This document shows, piece after piece, positions 35,234 to 46,833 of a stretch of DNA of 64,000 bases. Each line of letters begins with the position of its first letter. Position 1 is the stretch's first letter. Source of the stretch: Globisporangium splendens (taxonomy: Eukaryota > Oomycota > Peronosporomycetes > Pythiales > Pythiaceae). Position numbers and translations under genes: made by a program. The notes beneath the pieces were generated by a model that worked only from the letters and a program-made list of their open reading frames with translations, was not told the DNA's origin and did no database searches. The stretch is from the NCBI GenBank assembly GCA_006386115.1, contig VFIW01000015.1:613001-677000 (forward strand), read 5' to 3'.

Positions 35234-36068
35234 CAGTCAAAGTCTCTCGTGGACGAGCTACCTTCAGCACCTTGGGAAGAACTCCGAGACGAGTCAGGGA
35301 TCTGCATCGCATGCCGCATGATCATATTCCGGTGCTTGAACGTATTGGAGATCTTGGTCCGTGTGACTTGATACTCGCGCGCTAGATCTGATTGCTTCTC
35401 ACCGGCTTCTCACCAGTGGATGATATCCAACCGGTCATCGTCCGAGAGGTATCGCTGCTGTCGACGATAGGGTTGCGATCGTTGGCTGTGCTCTCGGCTG
35501 GTAATCCCAGTCGAGCTGCTGCAGCTGCTGCTCGACCGCGGTGGCGTCTCCACCGTTAACGACAGTGGCACAGAGGCTGCGGCAACATGGGCGAAAGCAG
35601 AGTCCTTTCCACTCGATCGCATCGACTCATTCTCGCTGGAAGACGTGTCCTCCATTGTCGTCGTTGCGTCCGCGGCGATTGCCTACGGTGGCTCTTACTG
35701 ACTCGCTGGTGGCACTTGACTCGGAGCCATGGGATTCGCTGGACTACTTGAAACAGTCGGCCCAGAAGTCGGAAATGGTGCCGATGACGCTTCCATCAAG
35801 GATGACTCAACTTCTGCACTGGATGGCGCCGCGCCTTGTGTTGACGCTGCCGATTGACTCATACTGAGGGCTTCCTCGACCGTCGAAAAGGCTTCGACGC
35901 CGTTGTTCTATCCGTTTGTCGCCCAACACTCACGCAGTTGCTCCTCATCCCATCCACCAACATTCCACCGCTTCAGCCGTTGGGTGAGTGGCAAACACGC
36001 GTCGCAGAAGCTGATATTTGAATTATGTTCGCGACCGAAACGAAACGAAGCGCCACACACGCAAGGGA
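35234..36068 (-). pseudogene. Decayed gene with Zn-ligand and helix-turn-helix segments
   Basis: The minus strand holds coding-like pieces in order. First is VPCVCGASFRF...FCDACLPLTQRLKRW (a C-x1-C ... C-x2-C set) ending WDEEQLR at a GTGAGT donor. Then a Ser/Ala/Pro-rich stretch in frame up to TAA at 35697. In the same frame, from ATG 35655, a Ser-rich segment leads to LSDDDRLDIIHW, TGA, EAGEKQSDLAREYQVTRTKISN, a classic psq/CENP-B-type helix-turn-helix. Two or more in-frame stops (TAA 35697, a TAG at 35685, TGA near 35413) break it. It may be a decayed transposase-derived or regulatory gene. Possible unrecognised introns keep the confidence low. Confidence 0.42.
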
Positions 36069-36190
36069 CTATAACAATTTCTCGATAACTCGATTGTCCT
36101 TTTTGTTCTACGCATCTTTTCCTGCTTACATGCTCTCGACTTCTCTCGTTCTCTATCCTCGGTCTTCGAGATGATATGTGTCACACAAAA

Positions 36191-39100
36191 TCAGTGTGTC
36201 ACGTGTGCCGCGTGCGCATCGATTGCCGCAACAAGTGCTTGAGGCGCGATCGCGTACACAACGTCGAGTTCGCCAGCGCCACAGAGCAGCATGCGCTCAG
36301 AGAGCAAGCTGGAGTCGACGACAATGGAGATCGCCTGCTGCTCGCGCAGCCCAATCGGTCCCACGCATCCTCGCGGGTACCCAAACACCCGAATCAGCGT
36401 CTACAAAGCAAAGATCAAAGCGAGACAATTATCACGACGCTAGTTTTCGAGAAACGACAGTCCACAGCTGCAAAATATGCAAAAATCAAGTGCACGAGCA
36501 TACCTCCTTGTCGGCGAGCATCAAGTCTTCGGGCTCGGCGTCAAACACGTTCGCCAGCGCGTGCATATCGATGGACCGATCCAATTGAAGCACAACCGCC
36601 GCATACTGCGTGCGCTGATGGAGCACTGGGTCTGTGGACGAGGAGCGAATGACAATTGCGATCGTTTTCACGATCACGCCTTCGTCCGTGCGCACGTTGC
36701 CATCCCACGAGTCTTTGAAGAGCGTGTGGAACGACGGTGTCCCGCCTTCAAGCTGCAACCCCTGCAACGCGTGTTGGACGTGGTCTCGGTTCAGCGGTTG
36801 CACGACGGAGACCCAATGGCCCAGCGATGCTGGGGACGACGCGTTCGTGACGACTGCAAAGCGCTTGAGGTACTCCACGACCTGGAACGGAGACGAACAT
36901 GCGGAAGGATCAAGATCTGCCAGCAGATGCAGCGCAATGTTGCGCACGGCAAACGCATCCTGCGCTGCATACTTTAGCTGCTCGTGCGAGAGCGGTCGAA
37001 TGCCCCAATCAGAGCACTGCTGCTCTTTGTCGACGTCCATGCCCAAGCACACATGGGAAAGCTGCGAGAGCCCCCAGTGGCTGGCGGGGATCTGGCGATA
37101 CATTGCGAACTGCTTGAGTTCCACGAGTACCTTGAGCGTCTCGTTTTCGTCTAGAGACAGCAGATCCGGAAACGAATGCACCATCCGCTTGAGGTCACTT
37201 GAGACGCAAAAACCGACCATACAGAAACTCGACGCGTGGCTCCAGATCTCACGTAGTGGCTCTGAGGCGACGGCACCTAGAGTTTGGACATCCACGACAA
37301 ACACCTTGTCGCCTACAGCGAGCTGGTACACACTGAGCCCTTCGTACTCATCCACGATTTCCTCTTCTTCTTCTTGGTCTGGGTCATCTTCTGCCTCATT
37401 TTCATTGGCAGCAGCGTCATTTGCTGGAGCTGCTGGGAGTGAATCTGTAGCGTTTCGACTCAGGAACTGCGGACGCCACTCACAATCCAAGCCAATGATC
37501 ATCTGCGCGAGCCCGTCACGTTGGTTCCAATCGTTACCACTGATTCGAGCTTGCATCGCTATCAGCAACTCGACAATCTCGCGAATTTGGTCCGCGGAAT
37601 CGACGAGTTCCCATGCCAGATGAGTCTCTCCATGCGCTTCTTGTGCAATGGATCGGTTGCACGCATGATCAATTGCTGGCCCAAAGTGGGCGTGAATGCC
37701 GCCGCGAGACTGCTGTGGATCGCGGAGTGCGAGGTGCGCTTCAGATTGGGAAGACCCCTCCAGCATCATTCGCGTCAGCACTTTGCGCAGCCGCTTCAGC
37801 GTTTTGGTCGGTGGCCGACTCAGCAATGCAAAGCGCGTGTACGTCGACTGCAGCAGCTCGAAATCGTCACTTGCGGACACCAGGACTTCAGCATTCGTAT
37901 AATCGCCTTGCGTCATGAAGCTATCGAGCATTACTTTGACTTGGTCCTTGGTAAGCTCGTGGTCGTCGCTTCGATCGCCGAGACGGAAGACTTTCATAGT
38001 CTCCACCGCGATCGCGTTCCAGCGTCGCGTCCGATGCGCGAGCAGCTCAATGATCACTGCGTCCACTTCTTTGGTCTCCTTTCTCGTCCAACCGCTTTTT
38101 GTGAGCACGCAAATCAAATCGGATGCACGCAGCGCGAGAAACAGGTAGCTCCATTTCTCTCTGTCGTGTACAATCATCAGGAAAAACGTCTGCCAGAGCG
38201 TCTTATCGAAAGCTGGAAGCGTGAGGCGGCGAGTTCTAAAGATTTCTTCAAACGAGTCCAAAATCAAGTGACCAACACGCTGCGCGACCTTGGTGTCGTG
38301 ATTTCGCTCGCTGAGGGTCAGAAACTCCAAGGACGTGAGCACGAACGCAGTCACAACAACCAACGACTCTGCCTCATCACCGGAGTCGTGGTCGTTGCCG
38401 GTTCCCTGAGCGGCAAAGACCTGCTGGATCGATTGCTTCAGATTCGCGTGTGTAAACTTCTTCTGCTCTTTCCGCAGCACATCCAATAGCTCCCCACACA
38501 TCTGCGTAGACGTAATCGTTGTTGGGTCTTCAAATGCATGGCGCTGACTTTGCAATTGCCGCGCAATTTCCTCCTCACTGGGTTTGATCACGCCATCGTG
38601 GACCCACTCGCGTCTTCCTTCGTACTCCCGCTCGCCAGTGCTAGTGATCAAGATATTGCCACTTTTGCTGCTGCTCCCATTGTTCATACGGCGGTAGCGC
38701 ACGGCATCATGGCACAACGGCAGCGGGTCCCAGTACCGTGGATCCAGTGCGAATCCGCGCGACAGCTCCTTCCACCGAGTCTTCTCAGCGCTGAACTCGG
38801 AGTCTCCGGGGCGACAGCACACCAGTTCGGCAATCAGCAGCGGCATCACGACGGCGCCATTGCTTGGGGCACTAGCTGTCGTCGTTGCGACGATCTGGAA
38901 GTGGTGTTTCGCAAACTGTACGAGTTCGTCGCGCGTCATGAGCTGCAGCGTCTCGATCCCGAGACTCGCTTCGCCCTCGACCACGATCTCATGCGTCGCA
39001 GCATCTTCCGCTGCAAGAAGTGGCGAGAGCCAATGCAGCTTGGGCAGCACGACGAAGCGGCTTTCCCCGAACGTCTCGAAATCGTTTGCAAGCACTTTTA

Positions 39101-40142
39101 CCTCAAGCTCGGCCTCCAGGTTCGACGTCCACCAGCCGCGCAAATGGTCGGTCGCGATGCTCGGATTCACCGGACGACTCTCCGTGTCGGGTGCTGCCAA
39201 ACTACTTGGAGTTCTTCTTCGATGGAATTCCCAGTCGTAGTGCAACGTCACGTCGGACGTCGAGCGGAAGTGACTCAGAGGGTAAAACAAATACCCGCGG
39301 AGCACAATGTGCGACGTGACGCTGTTACTGTACTGCGCGCGCAGCCAGCTTTGCACACTTTCGCCGTGGCACATCTCGAGTTTGCGCGCGACTTCCTGGG
39401 TGCGCCACGCGAGGTTTTCGCCAAGATGCGGGCCGACAAACTGCTCCAGCGGGTAGTAAGACGGCGGTGATGATGCATCTGGGTCCGTTGACTTGCCATT
39501 GGGCTCAGTAGCTCCCTGTTCTGCATTTTCACTGCCATCGCCATTGTCGTGAAGTTGCTGCTGACCCAGCGGATGCAGCAGGAAGAATTTGACGGACGAC
39601 TCGACGTGAAAGTCCTGGGGATCCGCCGCTTCAGCGTCACCACCGTCCTCCTGACCGTCGATCGCCAGGCGGAAGAGAAACTTGAGCTGCCCGACCGTCT
39701 GGTTTGTCGTGGAGACGATCTGCTTGCCGATCGCGAACCGCTCCACACGGAAAAGCGGACAGAACCGGAGCCAGTACTCGAGCAGCGCCGCAAAGTACAC
39801 GCCGAGCGCCAGCATCTTGCCCTTGGTGCGCGTCGTGGCTGCTCACAAAAACACACGCATGCACAGAGTGAACCAATACATTCCACATGAAATGCATACG
39901 CTCATTTATCCATTCGTACTTTCCAGGAACGCGAGCAAATGCGTCGGGTCTTTCTCTAATTGCGCGAGCCAAGTGACGACGCGCGGATGGTGGTGCACGG
40001 CGTCCACGCCGCCGAAAGCCATCGGTAGCACAGGGAACTGCGCGGCCGGCAGCATGTGCGGACTCGTGAACGCCCACAGCAGGTCGCGCACCACTTTGCG
40101 CTCGTAGACGCGCGCATTTTCGAGCGGCATCGGTGTCGGCAT
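36191..40142 (-). CDS. Fusion: DUF1853 - Mut7-like 3'-5' exonuclease - YbaK editing domain
   Basis: Three exons: 40142-39920, 39838-36504, 36400-36191 (phases 1 and 0), giving 1,255 residues. The N-terminus is DUF1853-like (RDLLWAFTSPHML, then GQLKFLFRLA, SVKFFLLHPL, FVGPHLGENL; about 1-400). The middle has a helical region (about 500-760) and a DnaQ/RNase D-type exonuclease as in Mut-7/EXD3 (about 800-1070: IIGLDCEWRP, LREIWSH...VGFCVSSDL, YAAQDAFAVRNI, giving the D-E, D and YxxxD acids). The C-terminus is a YbaK/ProX aminoacyl-tRNA deacylase domain (about 1085-1255: VFGYPRGCVGPIG). Known roles: 3'-5' RNA/DNA trimming and hydrolysis of mischarged tRNA; DUF1853 is uncharacterised, mostly bacterial. 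Continuous frame within exon 2 makes the fusion of the first two parts certain; the YbaK domain is itself split by the last intron. Confidence 0.86.
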
Positions 40143-40535
40143 CAGATGACCATTGTCGTGAGAGTCGTTTACAGGAGGTCGGATAGCACTGTCGCCAACC
40201 GTTTAGTGGAGAGAAAGAAACCTTTTGTGATTAGTTACCTGTATAAAATAATGATGATGCTGTAGTAGATGATACAAATGGCGATTTGATACTTCGATTT
40301 GCTGTAAAGATGTATATATTCGGTTAGCAATGCAAAAGAGGGGGGAAATGGAATGCACACCAGCAATACTAATTGCGCAAAAGCACACAATTAATCGTTT
40401 CAATTATGAACGTTTACACTCAATTGTTCCCAACCCTGTCGAATGCTGGCAACCATTTTTACAGGAACGAATGGGTGCTCACTAAAATGGACAAGAGAAA
40501 AGAGAAAGCAGCTACATTGTTTTTCACGCAAAATC

Positions 40536-43244
40536 CTACAGTTTCGGCGCTTTAGGCTTCTCTTCCATGTCGTCCTCGCTCTCACCCTCGTCCTCGACGG
40601 TCTCGAGTCCGTCGTCCAGTTTGACGTCTACATCCGTGAGACTCGCGACGTCACCGACGAGTTGCACGCTGCCGTGGCGCGTCAGCACTGGCGGAGGCGC
40701 CCGCGCACTCGAGACTCGTCTGAGCACCTTAATTTCTTCTGTCTCCGGGGCTGTCTCGACGACGACGTCACTGCCAGCAGCAGCGTCGGAATCGCTTTCG
40801 CTGCTCTGCATCGCCATGAATCGCAGCGCGCCGATCGCGCTCAAAACCTTGATTTTCTTGCGTGCGCGCTTCCACTTGGCATGAGCCGTGAGCTTCGCAT
40901 TGATGCGGAAGCCCTCCATGAATTCGTTAATGTTGATCTCGCCATCGTGGCTAAAGTCCATCATCTTCATCAAGTCTGAGCCCGTGATCTGGAACGCCTT
41001 GGCGCCTGGAGGTAAGTGCTCGTTGAGCAACTTGATGCCGTTCTCGAGCTCATCGATCGTGATCGTGCCGTTCCCGTCGTGGTCGAGCACGCGGAAGAGC
41101 GCCTCGAGGCGACTGCGATGGCGGTACAGCGAGTTGAACGCCGTGCGGCGTTTCAAGCGCGCTTCGTCGTCCGCTTCACCGCTGTCCGAGTGCTTCAGCG
41201 CACCCTCGGCATTGTATCGCGCCAAAAAGTCATTGTACGGCACCGTACCGTCTTTATCGAGCGCCGTCAGCAGTGGCTGCAGTGCCTTCCAGTCCAGCGA
41301 CAGGTCGAGGACGTCCTCCATGATCGACCCCCACGTGGAGATCGACAGTTTGCCTGACTCGCTCTGATCTTCTTTGCGGAACTCCTCCAAGAGATCGTCT
41401 CGATGCTCGACGATCAGCGAGAAGAGCGCGTCCAGGTTGGCGATGCCCATGTCACGCGCTTCGGCGCTCGCCATGTACTGGAAGAACGCCGGCTTGGCCT
41501 GTCGGTCCGACGGGATGCGCATGAAACAGCCAAGGTTGTTGGCCTTGCCGCAGTAGTTGGACGCCGAGAAGAGCGTCACGAGCATACCCTGCTCCTGGTA
41601 TGGCCAGTCAAAGCCGCGCGGGACGCACTCGTGGGATCGCACGATGAGCGACAATTTGTTTTTCGTCATAAACTTTTGCACAATGTCGGGACCGTAGTTG
41701 ATGCCAGCGCCGCGCTTGTTTTCCTCCCAGCCCTTGGTCGCCTTGGGGTCACTCCAGAGCAGATCGCGTATGATCGTCATCTTGCGGTGCGGTTCCTTGT
41801 CGATCTTGATCTTCGGCTTGTCGCGATACCGCGTAAGGTCGTAACCCGTGCGATCGAGCGTATTGAACTCGCGCAGCAGCAGCAGTTCGCGACCAATGCC
41901 GCCGTGCACGACGAGCACACGGTGGTCGATCAGCGTCACGAGTGGAAGGTACTTGAAACTCTCGCAAAAGAGATTAAAGATCGTGTGGTCGTACTTCTGC
42001 TCGCACTCCTTCATGAACCCAAACACCTGCGTGATCGAGAGCTCTTCGTGGTTGCCGCGGTTCACGAGCACGTGATTCGGGTACAGGATCTTGAACAAGT
42101 AGATGATGATCGTGATCTCGATACCGCGGTCGCCGCGGTCGACAATGTCGCCGTTGAACAGGTACGGGTTCGTGTTGGACGGGAGCCCGTTTTCGCGGAA
42201 GATCAGCAGCAGATCGTCCAGTTGGCCGTGCAAATCGCCAATGACCGTCACGTGGTTGGCCGGCGCGACCTGGAACTCGACGAGGTTGGGCTCCTTTCGG
42301 AACAGCGCCATGGCCTCGTTCACAACGCGCACGATCACAGGTCGCTGGATCTTTTGGCCATTGCGGCACGACTCGATCATGTCTTTCGCATTCTGCAGCG
42401 AGATGACCTCGTCCAGCTCCTTGCCGTGCACGTACATGTCTGCGATATCGATGTGGCCCACAACCTGCTCCGACACGGTCTTGTTGAGCGACAAGGACTC
42501 CGGCGCGTCGCCATCCTTGTGCTGCGCGTCCAAGCCCGGGATGTATTTGCTCAGCGCATCCAAGAAAATCGACAGATTGAGCTACAGACACACGCGCATA
42601 ACAGCCGAGGAGGTTAATGATCCGAAGGTGCGATTGTGGCAATCGCCTGATGAGTGAAGCAACCGAACAAGTGCTCACCACATCGGCTTCCTCGCGGTTC
42701 TCCAGGTCGTTGAACAGTTTCCAGTTGGAGATCGGATCGTCGCCCTTCGACTCTTTCTTGCGCACAGGTTGCTGCTGCTGTGGCGGCGGTGGACGCGGAC
42801 CACTGTTCGATGAAGGACCTACACACAACACACGCATTAAGGCTTCCAGTTAACACACAGAGAGCGCAACAAAGAACACTGCGGCTTCGTACTCGGCGGC
42901 GGCTGGTTCTGTCCGTTGTTCTCCTTTCCAAATCCGCTCGCGCTGCTGCCACTAACGCTCCCAGGCGACGGCCTAATATACACGCATCAGCATTAGCGTC
43001 ATGTGTGACAGGTTTCCCCAAGAGCTACGCTGCGAGACCGAACGTACGGGGGGGTGCGGCGCGGGTCGCCCTGCTTGGGGCGGCGCTTGAGCGAGCTCTT
43101 GCCCACCGTGCGGTTGTCCACCGAGTACTTGTTGCCCATGTCCACAGGCAGCGCGCTCTGCTCAACGCTCTCTCTAAGGGCTTCTGCTTCTCGACGCGCG
43201 GGGGGAAATGAGGGAGAGCTCTTCCGACCCATACTGGTGCCCAT
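40536..43244 (-). CDS. EF-hand Ser/Thr protein phosphatase (PPEF/PP7-like)
   Basis: Four exons: 43244-43048, 42972-42893, 42818-42679, 42581-40536; phases 2, 1 and 0 agree, 820 residues. The first 140 residues are disordered (Arg/Lys, Pro/Gln-rich). The PPP catalytic core (about 230-520) has all metal and phosphate motifs: GDLHGQ, GDIVDRGDRG, RGNHE, HGG, RSHE, SASNYCG. C-terminal EF-hands include a canonical DHDGNGTITIDE loop (about 685), DFSHDGEININE (about 730) and a weaker DKDGTVPYND (about 625), so calcium control is likely, as in PPEF/RdgC. The tail is Glu/Asp-rich and ends KPKAPKL. The minus-strand promoter carries three CCAAT boxes. Confidence 0.9.
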
Positions 43245-43329
43245 CTTGTACCGTATACAAGCGCCATCACCCCACCCTATTACAACGCTGATACAATTTT
43301 GTGTAGGACTTTTCGGTTGCTTCCCGCAG

Positions 43330-43396
43330 CCAATCAGATGGCGTTTCCATTAATTCGAGCCAATGATAGGGATGATAGGTTTGTATTTTAGCCAAT
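43330..43396. promoter_or_regulatory. Three CCAAT boxes upstream of the phosphatase gene
   Basis: CCAAT occurs at 43330-43334, 43360-43364 and 43392-43396, all in the same orientation with about 30-base spacing, 86-152 bases upstream of the phosphatase ATG. Regular spacing and position suggest NF-Y-type promoter elements. Function is inferred. Confidence 0.45.
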
Positions 43397-44141
43397 GGTA
43401 GATCGTGACCAGGTGGGTTCACAGGAAAAGGAAAAGAAACGGCAGCAAAAGAGGGAGAGAGAGAAAGGGGAGAAGGACGAAAAATTAAAAAGACTCGGGT
43501 TTTGGATGCGACACCAAGTCGACACCTTGGCTTTTTGGCGCGAACTAAATGCGACTATCGAGTGCGTAAACCAGGAATACAAGAGCGTGCTCTTCGTTGC
43601 TTCACATATGCGCTCGCGTAAACACCCCCGTGAGCAATAAACTCAGTTTGATAATGATAAAAGGGTTTCACGAGACAAAACTAAACGACATTTGAATGAT
43701 AAACATCCTAAATCTAATTTTTGCATTCATTCGCCCCTTTTAGTAGCAAAGACCCCTTTTTGAGATCACAAAAGGGGTTGTGATGCAAACTGCCACATGC
43801 ATGCGTGGCGTAACCGCTCTGTGACACCATCTGAGGATCTAATCTGCTGCTGAACAGCACTCACCACCCTCTATAAAACACATAACCTTCGTAAAACAAA
43901 TCAACACATCAAATAGGAATCTGAACCCTCCCACATGAATTTTAAAGAGGTGTCCATGGCTGGTGGCAAACGGGTCAAGTTGACATGGAGCTCTTCATTT
44001 TCTTTTTCGTCATTCCCCAAACGGATGCACTCGCCATCTTGCGTTCTCCAGACTTATAAAGTTCCCTCCTCCCACGCAGACCCATTCCTTCCTCTTTGCA
44101 TACACAACGCAGCCTCCGTGGCCCCAATCTCGCACACTCGT
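43397..44141. other. Intergenic, nothing recognised
   Basis: About 750 bases between the phosphatase promoter and the V-ATPase stop. It holds an A/G-rich run (43420-43490) and a hairpin-like AAAAGGGG/CCCCTTTT pair around 43733-43777 (CCCCTTTT ... CCCCTTTTTGAG ... AAAAGGGG). No gene supported. Confidence 0.35.
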
Positions 44142-46406
44142 TTAGTCCGACAGCGTCTGGAACGCCTGCTCGATCTCGTCGTTGAGACCGGCGAAGAACG
44201 CCTTCATCTCCTCCTCGGGCTGCTTGGGCAGCTGGAACTTGGTCTGGATGATCTTCTGCAGCACCGGATTCATCGACGTCTTAATCTGCGCCCACGTCAC
44301 CTTGGCGTCCGGCGGCGAGTCCGCGATTGCCTTCTGACTCAGGTTGTAGAACAAAATGATCGAACGCAGCATACCGACACTCTTCACGAGCGGACACGTG
44401 AAATCGTACTCCGAGAACGCGTTCTGCTGCAGGAAATCTTCACGGATCACCTTTGCAATCTCCATAATCACCTTCTGATCTTCCGAGAGCGATTCCTTGC
44501 CGACGAGCTGCACAATTTCCGTCAGGTTATCCTCCTTTTGCAGAATCTCCTGACATTTCGTACGCAAAGTCGAGTACTCAGGGTCAATCTTGTTGAAGAA
44601 CGGCTCGAGCACGCGCATGTAGTTGGTGTAACTGATCAGCCAGTTCACCGACGGGAAGTGCTTGCGCTGCGCGAGCTTCTTGTCTAGTCCCCAGAACACT
44701 TGCACGATCGACAGCGTCGCAGCCGTCACAGGATCCGAGAAATCGCCGCCTGGTGGCGACACGGCACCGACGACCGTGACACTGCCCTGGCGGTTTGGCG
44801 AGCCCAGACACGCGACGCGACCGGCACGTTCGTAGAACGCAGCGAGACGCGCACCCAGGTACGCTGGGTACCCGCTATCAGCCGGCATTTCTCCGAGACG
44901 ACCCGAGATTTCACGCAGCGCCTCGGCCCAACGACTCGTCGAATCGGCCATCATCGACACGTTCATGCCCTGGTCTCGGAAGTACTCGGCCAATGTGATA
45001 CCCGTGTAAATGGACGCTTCACGCGCGGCCACAGGCATGTTACTCGTGTTGGCGACCAGCGTCGTACGCTTCATGATCGGCACCTCGTGGTCGTTCACCG
45101 TCATCGTCAACTCGGGGAAATCGTTCAGCACTTCAGCCATCTCGTTACCGCGTTCACCGCAACCGACGTACACGATCGCGTCCGAGTTCGAGTGCTTCGA
45201 CAGCGCCTGCGAAATGACCGTCTTACCACAGCCGAAGGCACCAGGCACGGCGCACGTGCCACCGAGCACGGATGGGAAGAGCGCGTCAATGATACGCTGA
45301 CCGGTCTGCAGCGCCACATTACCGGCGAGTTTCTCCGCGACTGGACGCGGCTTACGCACAGGCCAAAAGTGCGAGAGACCGAGCTTGTGCGTCGTGCCCG
45401 TGGTGTCGTCGCGCACTTCGAGCACCGTATCCTGCAACGTGAACGTTTCGTTGCCGTCCGTGTGGTTGCCGTACACCTTGACGACCGTACCAAACACGTT
45501 TGGTGGACACATGATCTTGTGCGAGTGCAGGATGTCGTTTTCGTGGACGAGACCGAAGATATCGCCGCCCGAGATCGGGTCGCCCTCGCGGAAGCTCACG
45601 GGCTTGAACCGCCACTGCTTGGTGGCGTTCAGCGCGGGCACATCAACACCACGCGGCACGTACACGTCCTTCGTCAGCGCCGAGATCGACTCGAGCGGAC
45701 GTTGGATACCATCGAAAATGTTGTCCACGATACCAGGACCGAGCTCGACCGACAGCGGCTGCTTACGGCGCTCCACCGGATCACCGACCGTCAGACCAGC
45801 TACAGAGAGTTAAAGATACTCAAAGCGGTTAGATAAAAATGGATCCATGGCAATAAGATCAAAGTGCGGTAACAAAACGTAAACGTACAGGTATCTTCGT
45901 AGACCTGAATGGACGCGTTGGTGCCTTCGAGCTTAATGATTTCGCCCACGAGCTTGTCGTGTCCCACACGCACGAGCTCGTACATCGCCGCACCGTGCAT
46001 GTTTTCCGCAATCACCACTGCATACATCCACAAAGACACATGGGTAAATACGAAAAGCATAGCCAAAGCGTTCCTCGTTCTCCACAATGTCGTATCGGAA
46101 GGGGAGGACGACGATGGAACCTACGCAAGATGGAAGGGAGCATCGACCCCCAGTGCGCTCGCTCTATACTCTCTATCGGTCTGTCGATCGTCCATTATAT
46201 GAAGTCAAATGGATGAGAGAGAGCGCGCGTCTTGAACATGCTGTGCCCCATTTTGTCAGCCGTCCTCCCCTTCAATCTCGCCATTTAAATGCACATAGTG
46301 GGGCGCATGCAGAGCGCAGATACAGTGGCTACGTACGCGGGCCGGACACCTTGTAGACGTATCCATAGTCGGCCTCCTTCTCGTTGTCGCCGAACACGTG
46401 CGCCAT
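44142..46406 (-). CDS. V-type H+-ATPase catalytic subunit A
   Basis: Three exons: 46406-46337, 46017-45889, 45799-44142, all junctions phase 1, giving 618 residues, the normal length. Motifs: KVSGPLVIAENM and MYELVRVGH restored over intron 1, [12 protein letters not shown] over intron 2, Walker [22 protein letters not shown], the non-homologous-region-specific [37 protein letters not shown] and [21 protein letters not shown]. This is the ATP-hydrolysing V1 subunit that drives vacuolar and endosomal acidification. No intein. Very high conservation makes the call near certain. The gene is divergent from NOB1 across about 430 bases. Confidence 0.97.
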
Positions 46407-46833
46407 CGTCTCTTGCTCGTTCGTAGCTCTTCCAGATAGGACAGCGATCTTTCTCTGTTCTCCCCTGCAGTGACACTGAGCGGCACACTTTTGCACAGAC
46501 GGGGTCTTTTCTGTAGAAAATTCAGGACAGATGTCATACCACGACCAACTATGTTTTGCTATACCATGTGGCTTAATCAGGGACTCCATTAGAAGGGATG
46601 TCATCCGAAATAGACCACTAGGTGCTCTTCACAAGAATGTTGGTCGCGCAGAGAATGATCCTTTCGACGACCTCTACACTACATGCCCAAACAATAGCCT
46701 GCGTCAACATTGCAGTCCTCTAATTGGCTTAAAACCACACGCAAACAACATTTGGGTTGGCTAAAAATGATTGCATTTGATTGGCAAAGGAGCCATAGGC
46801 ACAATTAGGACTTGACGCGCCATTTGAAGGAAG
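46407..46833. promoter_or_regulatory. Divergent promoter region, V-ATPase A / NOB1
   Basis: 427 bases between two start codons. The NOB1-proximal half has ATTGG at 46723-46727 and 46780-46784 and GTTGG at 46756-46760, roughly 29-base spacing, resembling the CCAAT cluster of the phosphatase gene. No coding potential is supported here. Confidence 0.4.

Noticed and set aside
41403..42617. 404-codon plus-strand open frame
   Set aside because: Antisense shadow of the phosphatase catalytic domain caused by GC-rich codon bias.
43733..43777. Transcription terminator-like CCCCTTTT/AAAAGGGG hairpin
   Set aside because: Terminators of this kind are a bacterial concept; in this eukaryotic intergenic DNA the pairing is noted but unexplained.
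44700..45836. 378-codon plus-strand open frame
   Set aside because: Antisense of V-ATPase subunit A.
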